A stretch of DNA of 64,000 nt, taken from Henningerozyma blattae CBS 6284. Taxonomy: Eukaryota > Ascomycota > Saccharomycetes > Saccharomycetales > Saccharomycetaceae. Where the stretch lies: contig NC_020191.1 of NCBI RefSeq assembly GCF_000315915.1, forward strand, positions 682,001 through 746,000, read 5' to 3'. The notes under the pieces are model-generated. The model worked only from the letters and a program-made list of their open reading frames with translations. It was not told the DNA's origin and searched no databases. The position numbers were made by a program, and so were the translations under genes. The stretch's first letter is position 1. The number at the start of each line of letters is the position of its first letter. Below, piece after piece: positions 1 through 10,936 of the stretch.

Positions 1-2743
1 AAATAACTTCTTCCACAGAATCAGTTGTGATTAATCTCAAGATACGAACTTCATTTTTTTGACCAATTCTATGTGCACGATCTTGAGCTTGCAAATCTTG
101 ATGTGGATTCCAATCTGTATCAAAGATAATAACTGTATCAGCAGTTTGTAAATTTAAACCTAACCCACCAGCTCTTGTAGACAATAAGAAACAGAAGTAT
201 TCAGAATTTGGAGCATTGAAATCATTCAACATTTCGGTTCTTTCCTCGGCTTTAGTACTACCGTCTAATCTCATATATTGTAATTGTTTCATTCTTAAGA
301 AATCTTCCATAATATCCATAACTTGAGTCATTTGGAAAAACATCAAAACACGATGCCCCGAAGCCTTTAATTTAGGTAATACCCTATCTAATAATTCAAA
401 TTTACCAGAGACTCTAAATAATAAATTATTATTAGTCTTTGATGGATTAATAACACTTTCTACTTCATCAAATACAAATGGATGATTACAAATCTTTCTC
501 AATTGCATAATCTTATTATTCAAACCTTTAATACCACCTTTAGTAGCACCTTCTGTACCTGCACCAACAAATAATGCATTGTGCTTTAACATTTGTTCAT
601 ATAGCTGTTGTTGTAATCCAGATAATTTACATTTAATCACTTTTTCCACCTTATCAGGTAAATCTTTTTCCACTTCTTTCTTTAAACGACGTAATAAGAA
701 TGGTCTTAACACTTTATGCAATCTTCTAATAATCAATAACGTTTCTTCTTCTGTTAATTCCAATTTTTCTTGTCCACCTGTATTAGCAAATGGTGTATTA
801 AACCATTCATCAAATGTCTTAGCAGAATTGAAAATCTTAGGTAATACAAAATTTAATAATGCCCATAATTCAGGTAAATTGTTTTGTAATGGTGTACCTG
901 TTAAAATTAATCTATTTCTTGTACGATAATAATGAGTAATAGTATATGATAATTTAGATTGAGCATTCTTCATTCTATGACCTTCATCAATAATCATATG
1001 TGCCCAATCATGTTTAGCTAATAATGCACGATCTTTAATAATATATTCATAAGTAGTTAATAATACATCAAAATCACCAGTCCTGATATGAGGCTGTAAA
1101 GAACGTCTTTGATTTGGAGTTCCCTTATAAATAATAGTTCTTAAGCTTGGTGCCCATTTTTCAAATTCTAATGTCCAATTAGTAATTGTGGATAATGGAA
1201 CTATAACTAAAAATGGGCCAGGATCTTTCTTTACTTCAAAAAGATGAGTAATTAACGAGATAGATTGAATAGTTTTACCTAACCCCATTTCATCTGCTAG
1301 GATACCATTTAAGCTATTGTTATATAATGATACCATCCATTCCAACCCACGAAGCTGATATTCCTTTAGCGTACCACCGACTAAAATTGAAGGTTGTTTT
1401 TCAATTTTTTCTTTAACTTGATGAGCAACTTCATAATAATCGATTTTTTCTCTTTCTTCATCTGTTATTGGAGTAATTTCTTCACCTTTTAATAATTTGG
1501 CTTCATTTTGTTGTACTCTAACAGCTTGAGCTAAAGAATCTAAAAATGTGTTAGTTTGCTTTAACAATTGAGTAATTCTTGTATCTTTGGTTTGATCCAA
1601 TAATTTCAAATAGGCTTCTTCATCATTCGATTTCAAAGCAGCTAAACGTTGCTTAGCAGTTCTTTCGACACGTTTTTGTTCATCTTTTTCAATTTGAGAA
1701 TGGACACTATGCATAATCTTACCAAACTGAGAACAACGATCACGGCGTGACCAAAATTCATTTTGTCTTTCTTGAACATTTTCAATAATGGCAGTAACTT
1801 TCTTCAAATGTAAATTTCTTTCTCTCTTACGTTTTTGGAAAAGTTGTTGTCTTTCTAATTCTTCTGCCAAACGAACTGTTTGAGGAACAATTACTTTTGG
1901 TCGTACTTGAACAGATCTTTGAGCCGCCATTGTATAAGGAGAATCACGTTGGTATGGAACAAGGTGATGAGCCTGACTAGTAATATTTGTGATTAATTTT
2001 TGTCTTAATTGTTTTTGTTTAGTTAAAATTTTAATACTTTTTAATTCTATTAATGCCTTTAATTTTAAATAATCAATTCTTGAAGGAATGTCATCTTTAG
2101 TTAGAAATTCCAAAGAATCCTCTAGAGAATAAGTACCTAAATTTGCAGGTAATCTTTCTAAATCGTTGATTCTTTGTGCGATTCTTTTTGAAATACCATC
2201 TTCAATTTCTGGGGTTGATAAAATAGTGGGTGGAGCATTTGTGAATTTGCCATCTAATCCAAAAGATTTGATATTTTCATCAAAATCAAGAGAAACTTTA
2301 ATAGATTTAACTATGTGATTTGGTTTTTCTTCTATAATTTCATCTTCCAAATCCAATGAGTTTAATAATGCAGCCGGAACATCCATATCCTTTTCTAGTA
2401 ATTGTAAAGCTAGAAGTTGATTTTCCAATAATGTTCCTTCATATTTCATATCATTTTTCTTCTCGTTTCTTAAAGATAATAATTTCTCATTATATTCATC
2501 TTGATCCCTTGATATCTTATGAAATACAGCTTCAATAGCTTTTATTTCAACTTGATTCTCTTTTGGAAAATTAAGAATTGCACGGTAACGGTATAAAAGT
2601 TGTTCTAATTGTTCTGTTGATGTTGGCTTGGGTATTTCAATGATGGGGATCTTTTCTTCCACGATTGGTGGCTCTACTTGTTTTGGAGTTACATCATTGG
2701 CCAATGAAGTGGTGGCAACCGTATCCAATGTTTCGTTTAGCAT
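1..2743 (-). CDS. STH1: Sth1, catalytic ATPase of the RSC chromatin remodeller (3' end outside window)
   Basis: SWI2/SNF2-family DNA translocase that drives nucleosome sliding and ejection by RSC in the nucleus. About 914 codons read without interruption from the ATG at 2743 to the window edge, so the end of the helicase-C lobe and the C-terminal bromodomain lie to the left. Visible in order: an HSA-type helical, basic region (about residues 270-400); ATPase motif I DEMGLGKT near residue 480; Walker B DEGH near residue 586; and the helicase-C segment with QDRAHRIGQ. The sequence is nearly identical to S. cerevisiae Sth1 through the ATPase, and the short N-terminus (ATPase starting near 455) separates it from Snf2. 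MET18 lies directly upstream on the same strand, as in S. cerevisiae, but RRT14 between them is absent. The family call is very secure. Confidence 0.96.
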   Translation of the reverse strand, partial: MLNETLDTVATTSLANDVTPKQVEPPIVEEKIPIIEIPKPTSTEQLEQLLYRYRAILNFPKENQVEIKAIEAVFHKISRDQDEYNEKLLSLRNEKKNDMKYEGTLLENQLLALQLLEKDMDVPAALLNSLDLEDEIIEEKPNHIVKSIKVSLDFDENIKSFGLDGKFTNAPPTILSTPEIEDGISKRIAQRINDLERLPANLGTYSLEDSLEFLTKDDIPSRIDYLKLKALIELKSIKILTKQKQLRQKLITNITSQAHHLVPYQRDSPYTMAAQRSVQVRPKVIVPQTVRLAEELERQQLFQKRKRERNLHLKKVTAIIENVQERQNEFWSRRDRCSQFGKIMHSVHSQIEKDEQKRVERTAKQRLAALKSNDEEAYLKLLDQTKDTRITQLLKQTNTFLDSLAQAVRVQQNEAKLLKGEEITPITDEEREKIDYYEVAHQVKEKIEKQPSILVGGTLKEYQLRGLEWMVSLYNNSLNGILADEMGLGKTIQSISLITHLFEVKKDPGPFLVIVPLSTITNWTLEFEKWAPSLRTIIYKGTPNQRRSLQPHIRTGDFDVLLTTYEYIIKDRALLAKHDWAHMIIDEGHRMKNAQSKLSYTITHYYRTRNRLILTGTPLQNNLPELWALLNFVLPKIFNSAKTFDEWFNTPFANTGGQEKLELTEEETLLIIRRLHKVLRPFLLRRLKKEVEKDLPDKVEKVIKCKLSGLQQQLYEQMLKHNALFVGAGTEGATKGGIKGLNNKIMQLRKICNHPFVFDEVESVINPSKTNNNLLFRVSGKFELLDRVLPKLKASGHRVLMFFQMTQVMDIMEDFLRMKQLQYMRLDGSTKAEERTEMLNDFNAPNSEYFCFLLSTRAGGLGLNLQTADTVIIFDTDWNPHQDLQAQDRAHRIGQKNEVRILRLITTDSVEEVI

Positions 2744-3382
2744 TTTTTTCTTCGCTTACTCTCAGCTATTCTACGGCTTGGGTATAATCTACCAGTAAAT
2801 AATATACGAGAAAAACTTGATAACTAAGGAAATACAGTAAATCAATGGTAAAAATAAGTGTTTAATCAAAAGATACAATTGCAAATAAACAATTTAAAAA
2901 TTAAATTTGGAATGTTTTTTTATTTATTGGCACCCAGCTTATTGCAAGTAATAATTGATGTAGTAAATACAAAGTTCAATCTGATGATATTAACAATGGT
3001 GTTTCTTTTCTTGTCACCTTAAGCTGATAAATGTAAGTTATTTTTGCTGTTGTCGTTATAGCCGCCGGTATTATTCCTGTTGTGTTTTTTTGAATATAAA
3101 TTATACTTTTTCTGATGGTTGTTTTCAGTTGGCGATTATCAACGGCCACCTTCTTCTTATTTTTCAATTTTTGGAATTCTCAATTTTCAATCAAAAAAAA
3201 ACCGAAGATGAGGTCGGGTAAATCGCACACGTGCTTTAAAAGAAAGTTGCGCCATAAAATATTGGTCTCAATAGTCTTACATTATTGTTATTATTTTTAT
3301 TGACGTTTGTAGTGTATTAGTTAATACTTATTACTAATATGTTGTATAAATACTTACATATTATATATAGTCATATGGTATT
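2744..3382. promoter_or_regulatory. STH1 upstream region with Reb1 and CACGTG sites
   Basis: This 640-bp gap between MET18 and STH1 holds no convincing gene. A Reb1-type site CGGGTAA (3215-3221) sits 6 bp from an E-box CACGTG (3228-3233), about 490 bp upstream of the STH1 ATG. Both are typical of nucleosome-free promoter regions. RRT14, which occupies this interval in S. cerevisiae, is not detectable. Confidence 0.5.
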
Positions 3383-6300
3383 TTATGCATGGCCGCCATG
3401 TTGAGCAATTTGTGGTGTTGCCTTTCCGAGCTCAAAATAAGCTTGTCTCGTAACAACACATTGTTTTCTAACAATACGTTTCTTATCACCTAATGGCTGG
3501 ACTAGACAGCTTAGAATTTTTTCTTTATATTTTGTCAAATAGTTTAAAGGAACGTTATAAGTTAGAAGTTCAAGTAATTGAAGTGAATACAATCTGACAT
3601 TAAGGTTATTGTACTGTTCTGGAGACACTGAAGTCAATAGTAAGGGAACAATAGTGTCAAAATGTTCGACAATTAATTTGCTATGCTTTTCAGCAGCAGC
3701 TTTAATTGATTCTAATGCAGATGCTTTAACTTCTGAATCTTGCATTTCCAAAGCTTGTAAAAGAAGTGGGAATAGTTCTAGCATGTAAGGTTCTATCAGT
3801 TTGCTTGAAGTATGTCTTAAGATAAGGGATAATGCTGTCAGACAATTTCTCTTGATGTACATTTCTGTTGAGGATTGATATAGTGTTACAAGTCTCTTGA
3901 AAATGTCGCTGAATAGCTTCTGTTTATATAAAATATTAACATTATTGGTCCAAGTTACACCTTTATATTTTTGGAAGGAGCTTAAATCAATAACAAATAT
4001 TTCGAAGCATTTAGACACATATAAACCAATATCAGAGGAAGATAATAAAGAGATGAAAAGGTCATAAAATCTTGAGGCATTATTAGAATTTCTCATTGTT
4101 AAACCTTTACATAACCAGATGAGTAATTCTAAATTGGAAGGAGAATTGTCAACAAAATTGCAATGTGCTAAAACTTCCTTATCACATAACCATTTATTTG
4201 ATATTAATGCCAACAGCTCTAGATAACCTAACTTTTCAAATTCTGTAATCTTTGAATTGTTGTCTTTCAATAAATATAGTACTTTAGTCACTATTTCATT
4301 TGCTTGTGAGAATTCGCATTCTTTATCCAGAGAACTTAGCAATTTGACAAATAGTATGACCAATCTACTAGGTGTTTCTAGTATATTTTGTTCAACAATA
4401 AAAAGATTAACTATTTTAGAAAGTTCGGTAGTGGAGTTTGTTTTTGAAATCTTTAAATTAATGAAAAATAAAGTATTCGCTAATAAAAGTAAATTATAGT
4501 TATCATCCATTAGAGTTGGATAGTTAAGGGCTGATTTTATCATTAACGGTTCAATTTCTGTCTTTATTGAATCAGCAGTTTCTTCATCAAATTGAGCAAA
4601 GTTATTTTCGAATAAAGAGAAAATAGTAGATATTATCATAAAGCAATCCAATTTGGAGTTCTCATACTTAACAACACTGAATAGTTTGTGAGATAGGCCA
4701 ATAATACTTTCTTTAACAAGGCAATGACGAGATGTAGTGAAATCTAATATTACTTTTAAGATTGTCTCCCTTTCCACGTCTTCATCTAACACTTTTATAC
4801 CTTCAGAGGGATCTTCTGGAATTAAGCGTAAAAATTCCTTTAAGCAAACTTCATACACCACATTTTCATAAACATCACTTATTAATTTCAACCCTTCTAA
4901 GCAAGCACAATAAATATTAACATTTGAATCTGTTAGAATGCTCTCTGAAATATATTGAACAACTAATGCTACTTCTTCTTTATCCAAAAAATCTTTCATT
5001 TTAACTAATTTAGTAAACTGAACGACCGATAAAGTCCTTAATGTAATTTCAGACTTGGAACTGCCGGTTAATGCTTTACTTAAAAGCATTAAAATATCAT
5101 CCTTTAGGCTACCCAATTCATTTGCAGGAACTTTTGCTGAATCTTTTGTTAAGGTTTCAGAACCAAACACATTAATATATGCGTCGAAGAAAAATGATAA
5201 ATTCATGATAATTAGTTTCAATTTTTCTAACTCAGATGTTTCTTCTAAAAACAATGGTACTGTCTCCTTAATAACTTTATTAAATGTTTCGATTGAAGCA
5301 CTGGCAATTGCAGCTAGCAAGCTACAACTTTGTTTTAAATCCTTATTGTATGTAAAATTTGGCTTTAACTCATCTAACACATGTTTGAAAAACTTATCAT
5401 AGGCTTCTTCATTATAATTTAATAAGGTAACAGATAGTGCTTTCATAACATTTAAGGCCAATTGGTGAGGTGACAAGTCAGCCACTGATTGCTCTATACT
5501 TGTTCCCTTTGGGATTACTAATCCTACTTCACCCCCATCAGCATTGTGCATGAGTTCAAATTTTAAGGCATTCCATAAAGGTAGCCATTCATTTAGACAA
5601 TATGCACCACCAAAATTTTCGATACAGGCCTGAATTGTAGCTAAAGTATCAGATTTAACATTTTGTGAAGAAGCACTTAATCTATCAGTTAAGTTACTAA
5701 ATGCATCTTCTGCATATAGTGGTGATGCAGAAATTGCATTTCTCAATGCTAATTTTAGATCATAGTTCGTAATTTTGTAAGGATCATTCTTAGGTGGTTT
5801 AAAAGTTATTGGGAAATAACAGAAAACAACATCAAATAAATCTTCCTTAAATTCTTTAGAATATTCATTTAATTTTGTTGTGATATCTTTATTAATTTGA
5901 AATGATATCAATAAATTTCTTGGATCTTTTTCTGCTGTTGCAATCTTGATAAAAGCCTTGATAAATGCCTGTGAATACGATTTGTTATTAACGAATTCAG
6001 ATTCAAATTGATTTAAAATACTTCTAAGTAATGTAAATGACAAATATCTTATTGGCGCTAAAAAATTAGTTGGAGAATAGACTTTGCTCAATAATTTTAA
6101 GGTATTTAAAATATCAACGATGCTAATGTTTTGCATTAAAGCTAAGGAGTTTAGGGCAACGAATGTTTCCTTTAGTGTAAACTCATCGTTCAATTTATCT
6201 TGAAAAAAAGTGAACAATAGAGTAGTCTCATTAAGTTTTAGCTTGTCGGAGGATAAATTAGATAACACTCTTCCCATTAAATCAAGTCCTTTTTGTCTGT

Positions 6301-6472
6301 TCAGTTGATCAGGTGAAGTGATTAAGTCACCTACTGCTTTGATAAATTCTATCAGCTTAAACTGATTCTCTTGGAAAGAGTTACTAATCTTTAATGATTC
6401 TTCTTCACTTTTAGCTTCATTTAAGTTATAGTTTATAACAAACTCTTCCACACTTTTAGTTAAGTCTATCAT
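3383..6472 (-). CDS. MET18: Met18 (MMS19), cytosolic iron-sulfur cluster targeting factor
   Basis: Large HEAT-repeat scaffold of the cytosolic iron-sulfur assembly (CIA) targeting complex. It delivers Fe-S clusters to DNA polymerases and helicases such as Rad3 and to methionine-pathway enzymes. The 1029-residue product is close to the 1032 residues of S. cerevisiae Met18. The N-terminal half has the conserved block RQKGLDLMGRVLSNL, the C-terminal half has repeated alpha-helical HEAT-like segments, and the protein ends with KRIVRKQCVVTRQAYFELGK. The start is the ATG at 6472. Gene order MET18 then STH1 on one strand matches S. cerevisiae. No frame break is visible. Confidence 0.95.
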   Translation of the reverse strand: MIDLTKSVEEFVINYNLNEAKSEEESLKISNSFQENQFKLIEFIKAVGDLITSPDQLNRQKGLDLMGRVLSNLSSDKLKLNETTLLFTFFQDKLNDEFTLKETFVALNSLALMQNISIVDILNTLKLLSKVYSPTNFLAPIRYLSFTLLRSILNQFESEFVNNKSYSQAFIKAFIKIATAEKDPRNLLISFQINKDITTKLNEYSKEFKEDLFDVVFCYFPITFKPPKNDPYKITNYDLKLALRNAISASPLYAEDAFSNLTDRLSASSQNVKSDTLATIQACIENFGGAYCLNEWLPLWNALKFELMHNADGGEVGLVIPKGTSIEQSVADLSPHQLALNVMKALSVTLLNYNEEAYDKFFKHVLDELKPNFTYNKDLKQSCSLLAAIASASIETFNKVIKETVPLFLEETSELEKLKLIIMNLSFFFDAYINVFGSETLTKDSAKVPANELGSLKDDILMLLSKALTGSSKSEITLRTLSVVQFTKLVKMKDFLDKEEVALVVQYISESILTDSNVNIYCACLEGLKLISDVYENVVYEVCLKEFLRLIPEDPSEGIKVLDEDVERETILKVILDFTTSRHCLVKESIIGLSHKLFSVVKYENSKLDCFMIISTIFSLFENNFAQFDEETADSIKTEIEPLMIKSALNYPTLMDDNYNLLLLANTLFFINLKISKTNSTTELSKIVNLFIVEQNILETPSRLVILFVKLLSSLDKECEFSQANEIVTKVLYLLKDNNSKITEFEKLGYLELLALISNKWLCDKEVLAHCNFVDNSPSNLELLIWLCKGLTMRNSNNASRFYDLFISLLSSSDIGLYVSKCFEIFVIDLSSFQKYKGVTWTNNVNILYKQKLFSDIFKRLVTLYQSSTEMYIKRNCLTALSLILRHTSSKLIEPYMLELFPLLLQALEMQDSEVKASALESIKAAAEKHSKLIVEHFDTIVPLLLTSVSPEQYNNLNVRLYSLQLLELLTYNVPLNYLTKYKEKILSCLVQPLGDKKRIVRKQCVVTRQAYFELGKATPQIAQHGGHA

Positions 6473-7842
6473 TATTCTCTTTTGTTAATCAACTAAATTT
6501 ATTAGATTTATTTTGTTGGCCACTTAAAAGCTATCTGTTCCTTGTGTCAAGAGTTGGATCTGTTTTATATGTATATCTGTGTTAAGATTAGGTAGGTACC
6601 TAACTCATCACAATTTTTCACCATTAGCCCTCGGAATTTTACAGCACCTTTAAATCGAAGAATTATTAGTAAGAACTATGTAAACATAAAAAAAATAAAA
6701 AAAATGTAAAATTCTAAGGAAATTTTCTAATTTTACTTCAAATAATCATAAAATTGTTATTTTGTTTTTGTAATTTATTTAAGGTAGAAGAAACTATTTA
6801 TTTGACTTAATTTTTATTTCATCTTTAGTATTTTTTTAGGGAAAGAAATTTATCATTTGTTCCTTATTGATTGATTTATTACAAAAGAAATAAATAGAAA
6901 AAATGAAAGTCTTACCAAACAAAATAATAAAAGAATTCATTAAACGTAAAGTACTACGTTAGGCATTAATGGTATTAGATATACCATGTCTTTATACGTA
7001 AACAAGTAATAATTACTGGTTAAGGATAAAAGAAGAGTATAATATACAAAAAATGATACTAATAATATCCCAATTAGGTAATTCAAGCACCATAATATTA
7101 ACTAATAAGGTAATACGTATACCATAAGATTTACTATTAAAGTAATTAATGTGTCATAATATTCTTTATCTTATTATAAATCGTATGATGCACTAAACAG
7201 GTAACCTAAGTGAGAAATTTTCTACCTTACGTTGGCCATGAACTAACTCTTCACGTCCTAAAATAAATCTTACGAATAGCCTACGTTAATTCGATTTATA
7301 AGTTCGTATTTTTTATATGTTTTTTTATATATTTTATTTCTACTCAGAAGGGTAGGAGGTTTCTATAAGATAACTTTACTATTAACAACATTAATATTCT
7401 CTAAATAATGTGGGACTCTAATATCAATACAACTTATACTTCCGGTAATATTACATAATAAACAATTCACCTATACAACTTCTATTCATCTGTTTATAAA
7501 TTTAAACTAGGTTTTCGTATATAATCATAAATCTATTGACACAATATTTGGATATATTTTGACATTCAGTTATTAATTTCTAAAATTTCAAAAAAAAAAA
7601 AAAGATTATAAATATTATTGTAGAAATTAAACTAAAAAATTATATAATTATTAGCAATTAAAGTATAAAACATTAAAAAGGAGGAGAGTAGAAACATTAA
7701 GTCATTACATAAATATGGTTAATAAAAGTAGTAAAAGTTAAAAATAAAGTCTATAAGAACATGAAAATCGAAAAAAAAAGGCGTTGGTCACATTAAAATG
7801 AATGTAAAATTATTAATTATATCTTGATTAATCATTAGTGGT
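6473..7842. other. AT-rich intergenic region containing a truncated TIR element
   Basis: This 1.37-kb interval between MET18 and the 3' end of ASG1 has no plausible coding sequence. TAO3, found between these genes in S. cerevisiae, is missing. About 480 bp (6965-7444) is a diverged copy of the dispersed repeat family also found near 30.0 and 55.5 kb, described separately. Confidence 0.6.
6965..7444 (-). mobile_element. Truncated long-TIR element, copy C (MULE-related relic)
   Basis: Read on the minus strand, this copy starts at 7444 with GGAAGTATAAGTTGTATT and carries the family terminal repeat down to about 7341, including the core AAACCTCCTACCC. The sub-terminal sequence then aligns with the copies at 30.0 kb and 55.5 kb, including blocks such as TTTAGGAC and GTATAAAGAC, and ends near 6965. 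It has a roughly 60-bp extra stretch in the middle. Only one terminal repeat is present, so the copy is truncated. Alignment was done by eye. Confidence 0.65.
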
Positions 7843-10800
7843 TTAAACATTGAGGTTACTATTATTAGTGTTATTAGAATTATTAGATGAGTGTGTATTA
7901 TTATTCAATTGAGGTAGATAGCTCTCAAATAATTGATCTAATAGTTGAGATTCCCCAATATTTTTCTCTGTGTTAATATTCGTGTTAGAGTTCAGAGTAA
8001 TATTTTGATTGATGTCTGAATTTATGTTCAAAGTATTAACATTTGGGAAGTAACTATTTGAATTTGAATTGGAAGGATCAACATTTTGAGGCATTACATT
8101 TGGAGTATTAGAAGTAGTGCTAGCCATATTTGAAGGAGTCATCAAGGGGGGAATGATCTGTGGAGAAGCAGTATTGGAGTTATGATTAGAGATGCTATTG
8201 ATGTAATCACCTAAATTATATCCTGTCAAGATACTATTAAAAGTTTCTGGATCAACAATATTATTATCGTGTATAGTGTTCAGATTTCTATTCAAATTCA
8301 AATTTTTTATAGGCATGGAAGTATTAACTACATTGTTTTGCATATATGCATTTGGTTCATATATTTGAGTAGTAGGTTGAAAAACATTTGACATACTATT
8401 ATTATTGTTATTATTTTGATATATAGGTAGTTGTGTATTATTGGAAAGCATATCATTTTGAAGACCTCTTCTAGTTGGTTGGTTAATATTTTGTGAGTCC
8501 ATAGGCTGCTGTTGTGACATTATATTTTGCTGTTGGAACATAACTTGTTGTTGAGTGAAACCATTCTGTTGTTGCTGTTGTTGTTGTTGCTGCTGCTGCT
8601 GCTGCTGTTGTTGTTGCGAAGAATCAAATTGCATACAAGATAATCTTATTGTTTTCAAATTTAATTTTTCAAACAACTTGTCTAGAAGGTTATAGGTTCT
8701 ATTAGCCGCCATACTTGAATCTTTTAATATTATAACAATTTTCCTACCTTCTTCAGCTTCTTTAATAATTTCTTTATATTCTTTCAATTCTAAATCATTT
8801 TCAGGTTTAACTTCATGGATATAATATAATAACGAAGCCACAGCAAAGAAAATAGTATAAATACCATACCAATAAGAACCTGTTAGAAAATTTTTCATCA
8901 ACATTTTGTTTGCTAATTTTAAAGCATTTCTTGAAACTATGATTGAATTTTTAGCTCTTTTAATGGATAGTGGATCAGGATTTGAATTAATTTGAACGTT
9001 TTTAGAAAGATAATGGATGAAAGGTCTATAAAGAATAATTTGGACATGAAAAAAAGATAAATGCAATAAATTATTTGCTCTTTCATATTTACTTGGAATG
9101 TTATCATCATCATCATCACCACCACCATCTTTGCCATTATTTTTATTTTTATTTAATTTATCCAATTGAACATCTTGAGTATATAAATTTTTCAACTCAA
9201 TGGGTAAATTATTTAACCAATGATTTAATTTCAATTCGAAATTTGTAATTGAATCATGAGAAATAAAGAATTTGCTTGTCTTTTTAATTGGATATAATTC
9301 TGTAATAATGGAATCAAAAATCATCATTAATTTTGTGTGTTGATTTGCAATACCAGCAGAGGAAAGAACATTATTTTGTCTATCGAAGAAAATTTCATCC
9401 TTTGTAATGTTTTCATCCGATAAATCAAAGGGTAAACTTTGATCGAAATCGTTTGGTGAGATCGATCTTGGTAAACCCAACATGGCATTAACATATATGT
9501 CTAATTTATAAATGGTATAAAATAATCTTTTCCTCATTTCAATTTCAATACAATTGAATCTTGAATCAGTACCAGTACCAATTTTATTTGTTGGTATAAC
9601 TCTATGAAGACCTTCTCTCAAAGCTGAACGTAATGCTACACCGATATAAGAATAACATGTAGATAATCTTGCGGAACATTGTAAAAAAATGAATAACATT
9701 AGAATAGTTTGAATGGAATTCAAATCTCTTGCATTGGTAATATCGATCAATTTTCTTGCTGCAACAAAATATTTGTAACCTTCATCTTGCAAGAAATTAT
9801 TTGTAGATTTATGATTTCTCATTGATTTAGAAAATAATGCACCCACAGCCATTGTGGAATAACATAGAGGTAAGAATTGCATTTGTAATTGAGTATAGTT
9901 TTCAGGATCTGTTTCATATAAATCATCAAATTGTTGAATAAATGAAGGTCTATGATAGAATCTCAACAATACACAACATTCTTCCCAAGCAGTTTTCAAA
10001 AATTGTAAAGCGATTGGTTTTGGTGGTAATAATATTTTAATTTCTCTTCCAATGGAATTAAATTCAGTTGAATTGGAAGAATTTAATTCAGAGGCTTCTG
10101 AATTTAATGAAACCGATGATGGTTCAGTGTGTAATGATGAACCGTTGTTGGTTGTGAAATTGTTATTGGTGGATGTCGATTGAGTATGAGTCTTGGCAAT
10201 GATAAGATATTCTTCAGCTATATCATTTAAGATATAATTATTATTTGACGTCTTATTATTAAATGAATTAAAATTATGATAAATTTGTAAAAAAGTTGGT
10301 AAATCCAAATTATCGATATTACTATTAAGTTCGTTGGATAATTTGGGGAACAACTCGTTGAATAACAATTTGTATTTATTTAATTGTTCATTCAATTTAA
10401 CATTATTCAATCTTTTATTACAATGTGTGGATTTTTTATTAATATTGGAATTTGTATTGGATTGATTCGACATCATGGTCAAATTAGTCATTGAATGGGA
10501 ATTCACCATTGTGGAGATCGGAGTGGAACTATTACTATTGTTTCTTCTTGTGGAAGGTTGGTTATAGGTACATTCATAAGAATATACGGTACAATGGATA
10601 CAAGGTTGTTGACCATCACATTTGACTTTTTTCTTTCTACATTCATCGCAAGCTCTTGTGACTCTTCTTCTCTTCAACTGTATTGGATTACCTTGGGTGT
10701 TTGAATTAATGCTATGGATATTTAACGTGGTATGGATCGGGGTTGTAGTACCTATCTCCGGTTGATGTTCTTGTTTTATTTGAGTGGCACTATTTTTGCT

Positions 10801-10845
10801 TGGTATTGAATTAGCAGTACTTGAAGGTGAATTTTTAATTTCCAT
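7843..10845 (-). CDS. ASG1: Asg1-type Zn(II)2Cys6 transcription factor
   Basis: Fungal zinc-cluster transcriptional regulator, linked in S. cerevisiae to stress response and fatty-acid use. Residues 58-100 hold the binuclear cluster CDECRKKKVKCDGQQPCIHC, identical to the S. cerevisiae Asg1 core and preceded by the basic stretch KRRRVTRA. A fungal-TF middle homology domain follows (about 280-560, with EWLC-like LKTAWEECCVLLRFYHRPSF and GLPRSISPNDFD). The C-terminus is Asn-, Ser- and Gln-rich with an 18-residue polyglutamine run near residue 740. Length is 1000 residues against 964 in S. cerevisiae. It is divergent from the forkhead gene, as ASG1 and FKH1 are in S. cerevisiae. A poly-T run and pentanucleotide repeat lie immediately upstream of the ATG. 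Confidence 0.93.
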   Translation of the reverse strand: MEIKNSPSSTANSIPSKNSATQIKQEHQPEIGTTTPIHTTLNIHSINSNTQGNPIQLKRRRVTRACDECRKKKVKCDGQQPCIHCTVYSYECTYNQPSTRRNNSNSSTPISTMVNSHSMTNLTMMSNQSNTNSNINKKSTHCNKRLNNVKLNEQLNKYKLLFNELFPKLSNELNSNIDNLDLPTFLQIYHNFNSFNNKTSNNNYILNDIAEEYLIIAKTHTQSTSTNNNFTTNNGSSLHTEPSSVSLNSEASELNSSNSTEFNSIGREIKILLPPKPIALQFLKTAWEECCVLLRFYHRPSFIQQFDDLYETDPENYTQLQMQFLPLCYSTMAVGALFSKSMRNHKSTNNFLQDEGYKYFVAARKLIDITNARDLNSIQTILMLFIFLQCSARLSTCYSYIGVALRSALREGLHRVIPTNKIGTGTDSRFNCIEIEMRKRLFYTIYKLDIYVNAMLGLPRSISPNDFDQSLPFDLSDENITKDEIFFDRQNNVLSSAGIANQHTKLMMIFDSIITELYPIKKTSKFFISHDSITNFELKLNHWLNNLPIELKNLYTQDVQLDKLNKNKNNGKDGGGDDDDDNIPSKYERANNLLHLSFFHVQIILYRPFIHYLSKNVQINSNPDPLSIKRAKNSIIVSRNALKLANKMLMKNFLTGSYWYGIYTIFFAVASLLYYIHEVKPENDLELKEYKEIIKEAEEGRKIVIILKDSSMAANRTYNLLDKLFEKLNLKTIRLSCMQFDSSQQQQQQQQQQQQQQQQQNGFTQQQVMFQQQNIMSQQQPMDSQNINQPTRRGLQNDMLSNNTQLPIYQNNNNNNSMSNVFQPTTQIYEPNAYMQNNVVNTSMPIKNLNLNRNLNTIHDNNIVDPETFNSILTGYNLGDYINSISNHNSNTASPQIIPPLMTPSNMASTTSNTPNVMPQNVDPSNSNSNSYFPNVNTLNINSDINQNITLNSNTNINTEKNIGESQLLDQLFESYLPQLNNNTHSSNNSNNTNNSNLNV

Positions 10846-10868
10846 CTTAAAGTATGCGTAGTGCTTTA

Positions 10869-10936
10869 ATTTTTTTTTTTTTTTTTTTTTTTGAAGTCTT
10901 ATTGTATTGTATTGTATTGTATTGTATTGTATTGTG
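10869..10936. repeat. Poly-T run plus ATTGT pentanucleotide repeat
   Basis: A run of about 24 T is followed within 10 bp by roughly seven tandem ATTGT units. On the ASG1 coding strand this is an ACAAT repeat followed by an A-tract ending about 24 bp before the ATG, so it probably lies in the 5' leader. Confidence 0.85.
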
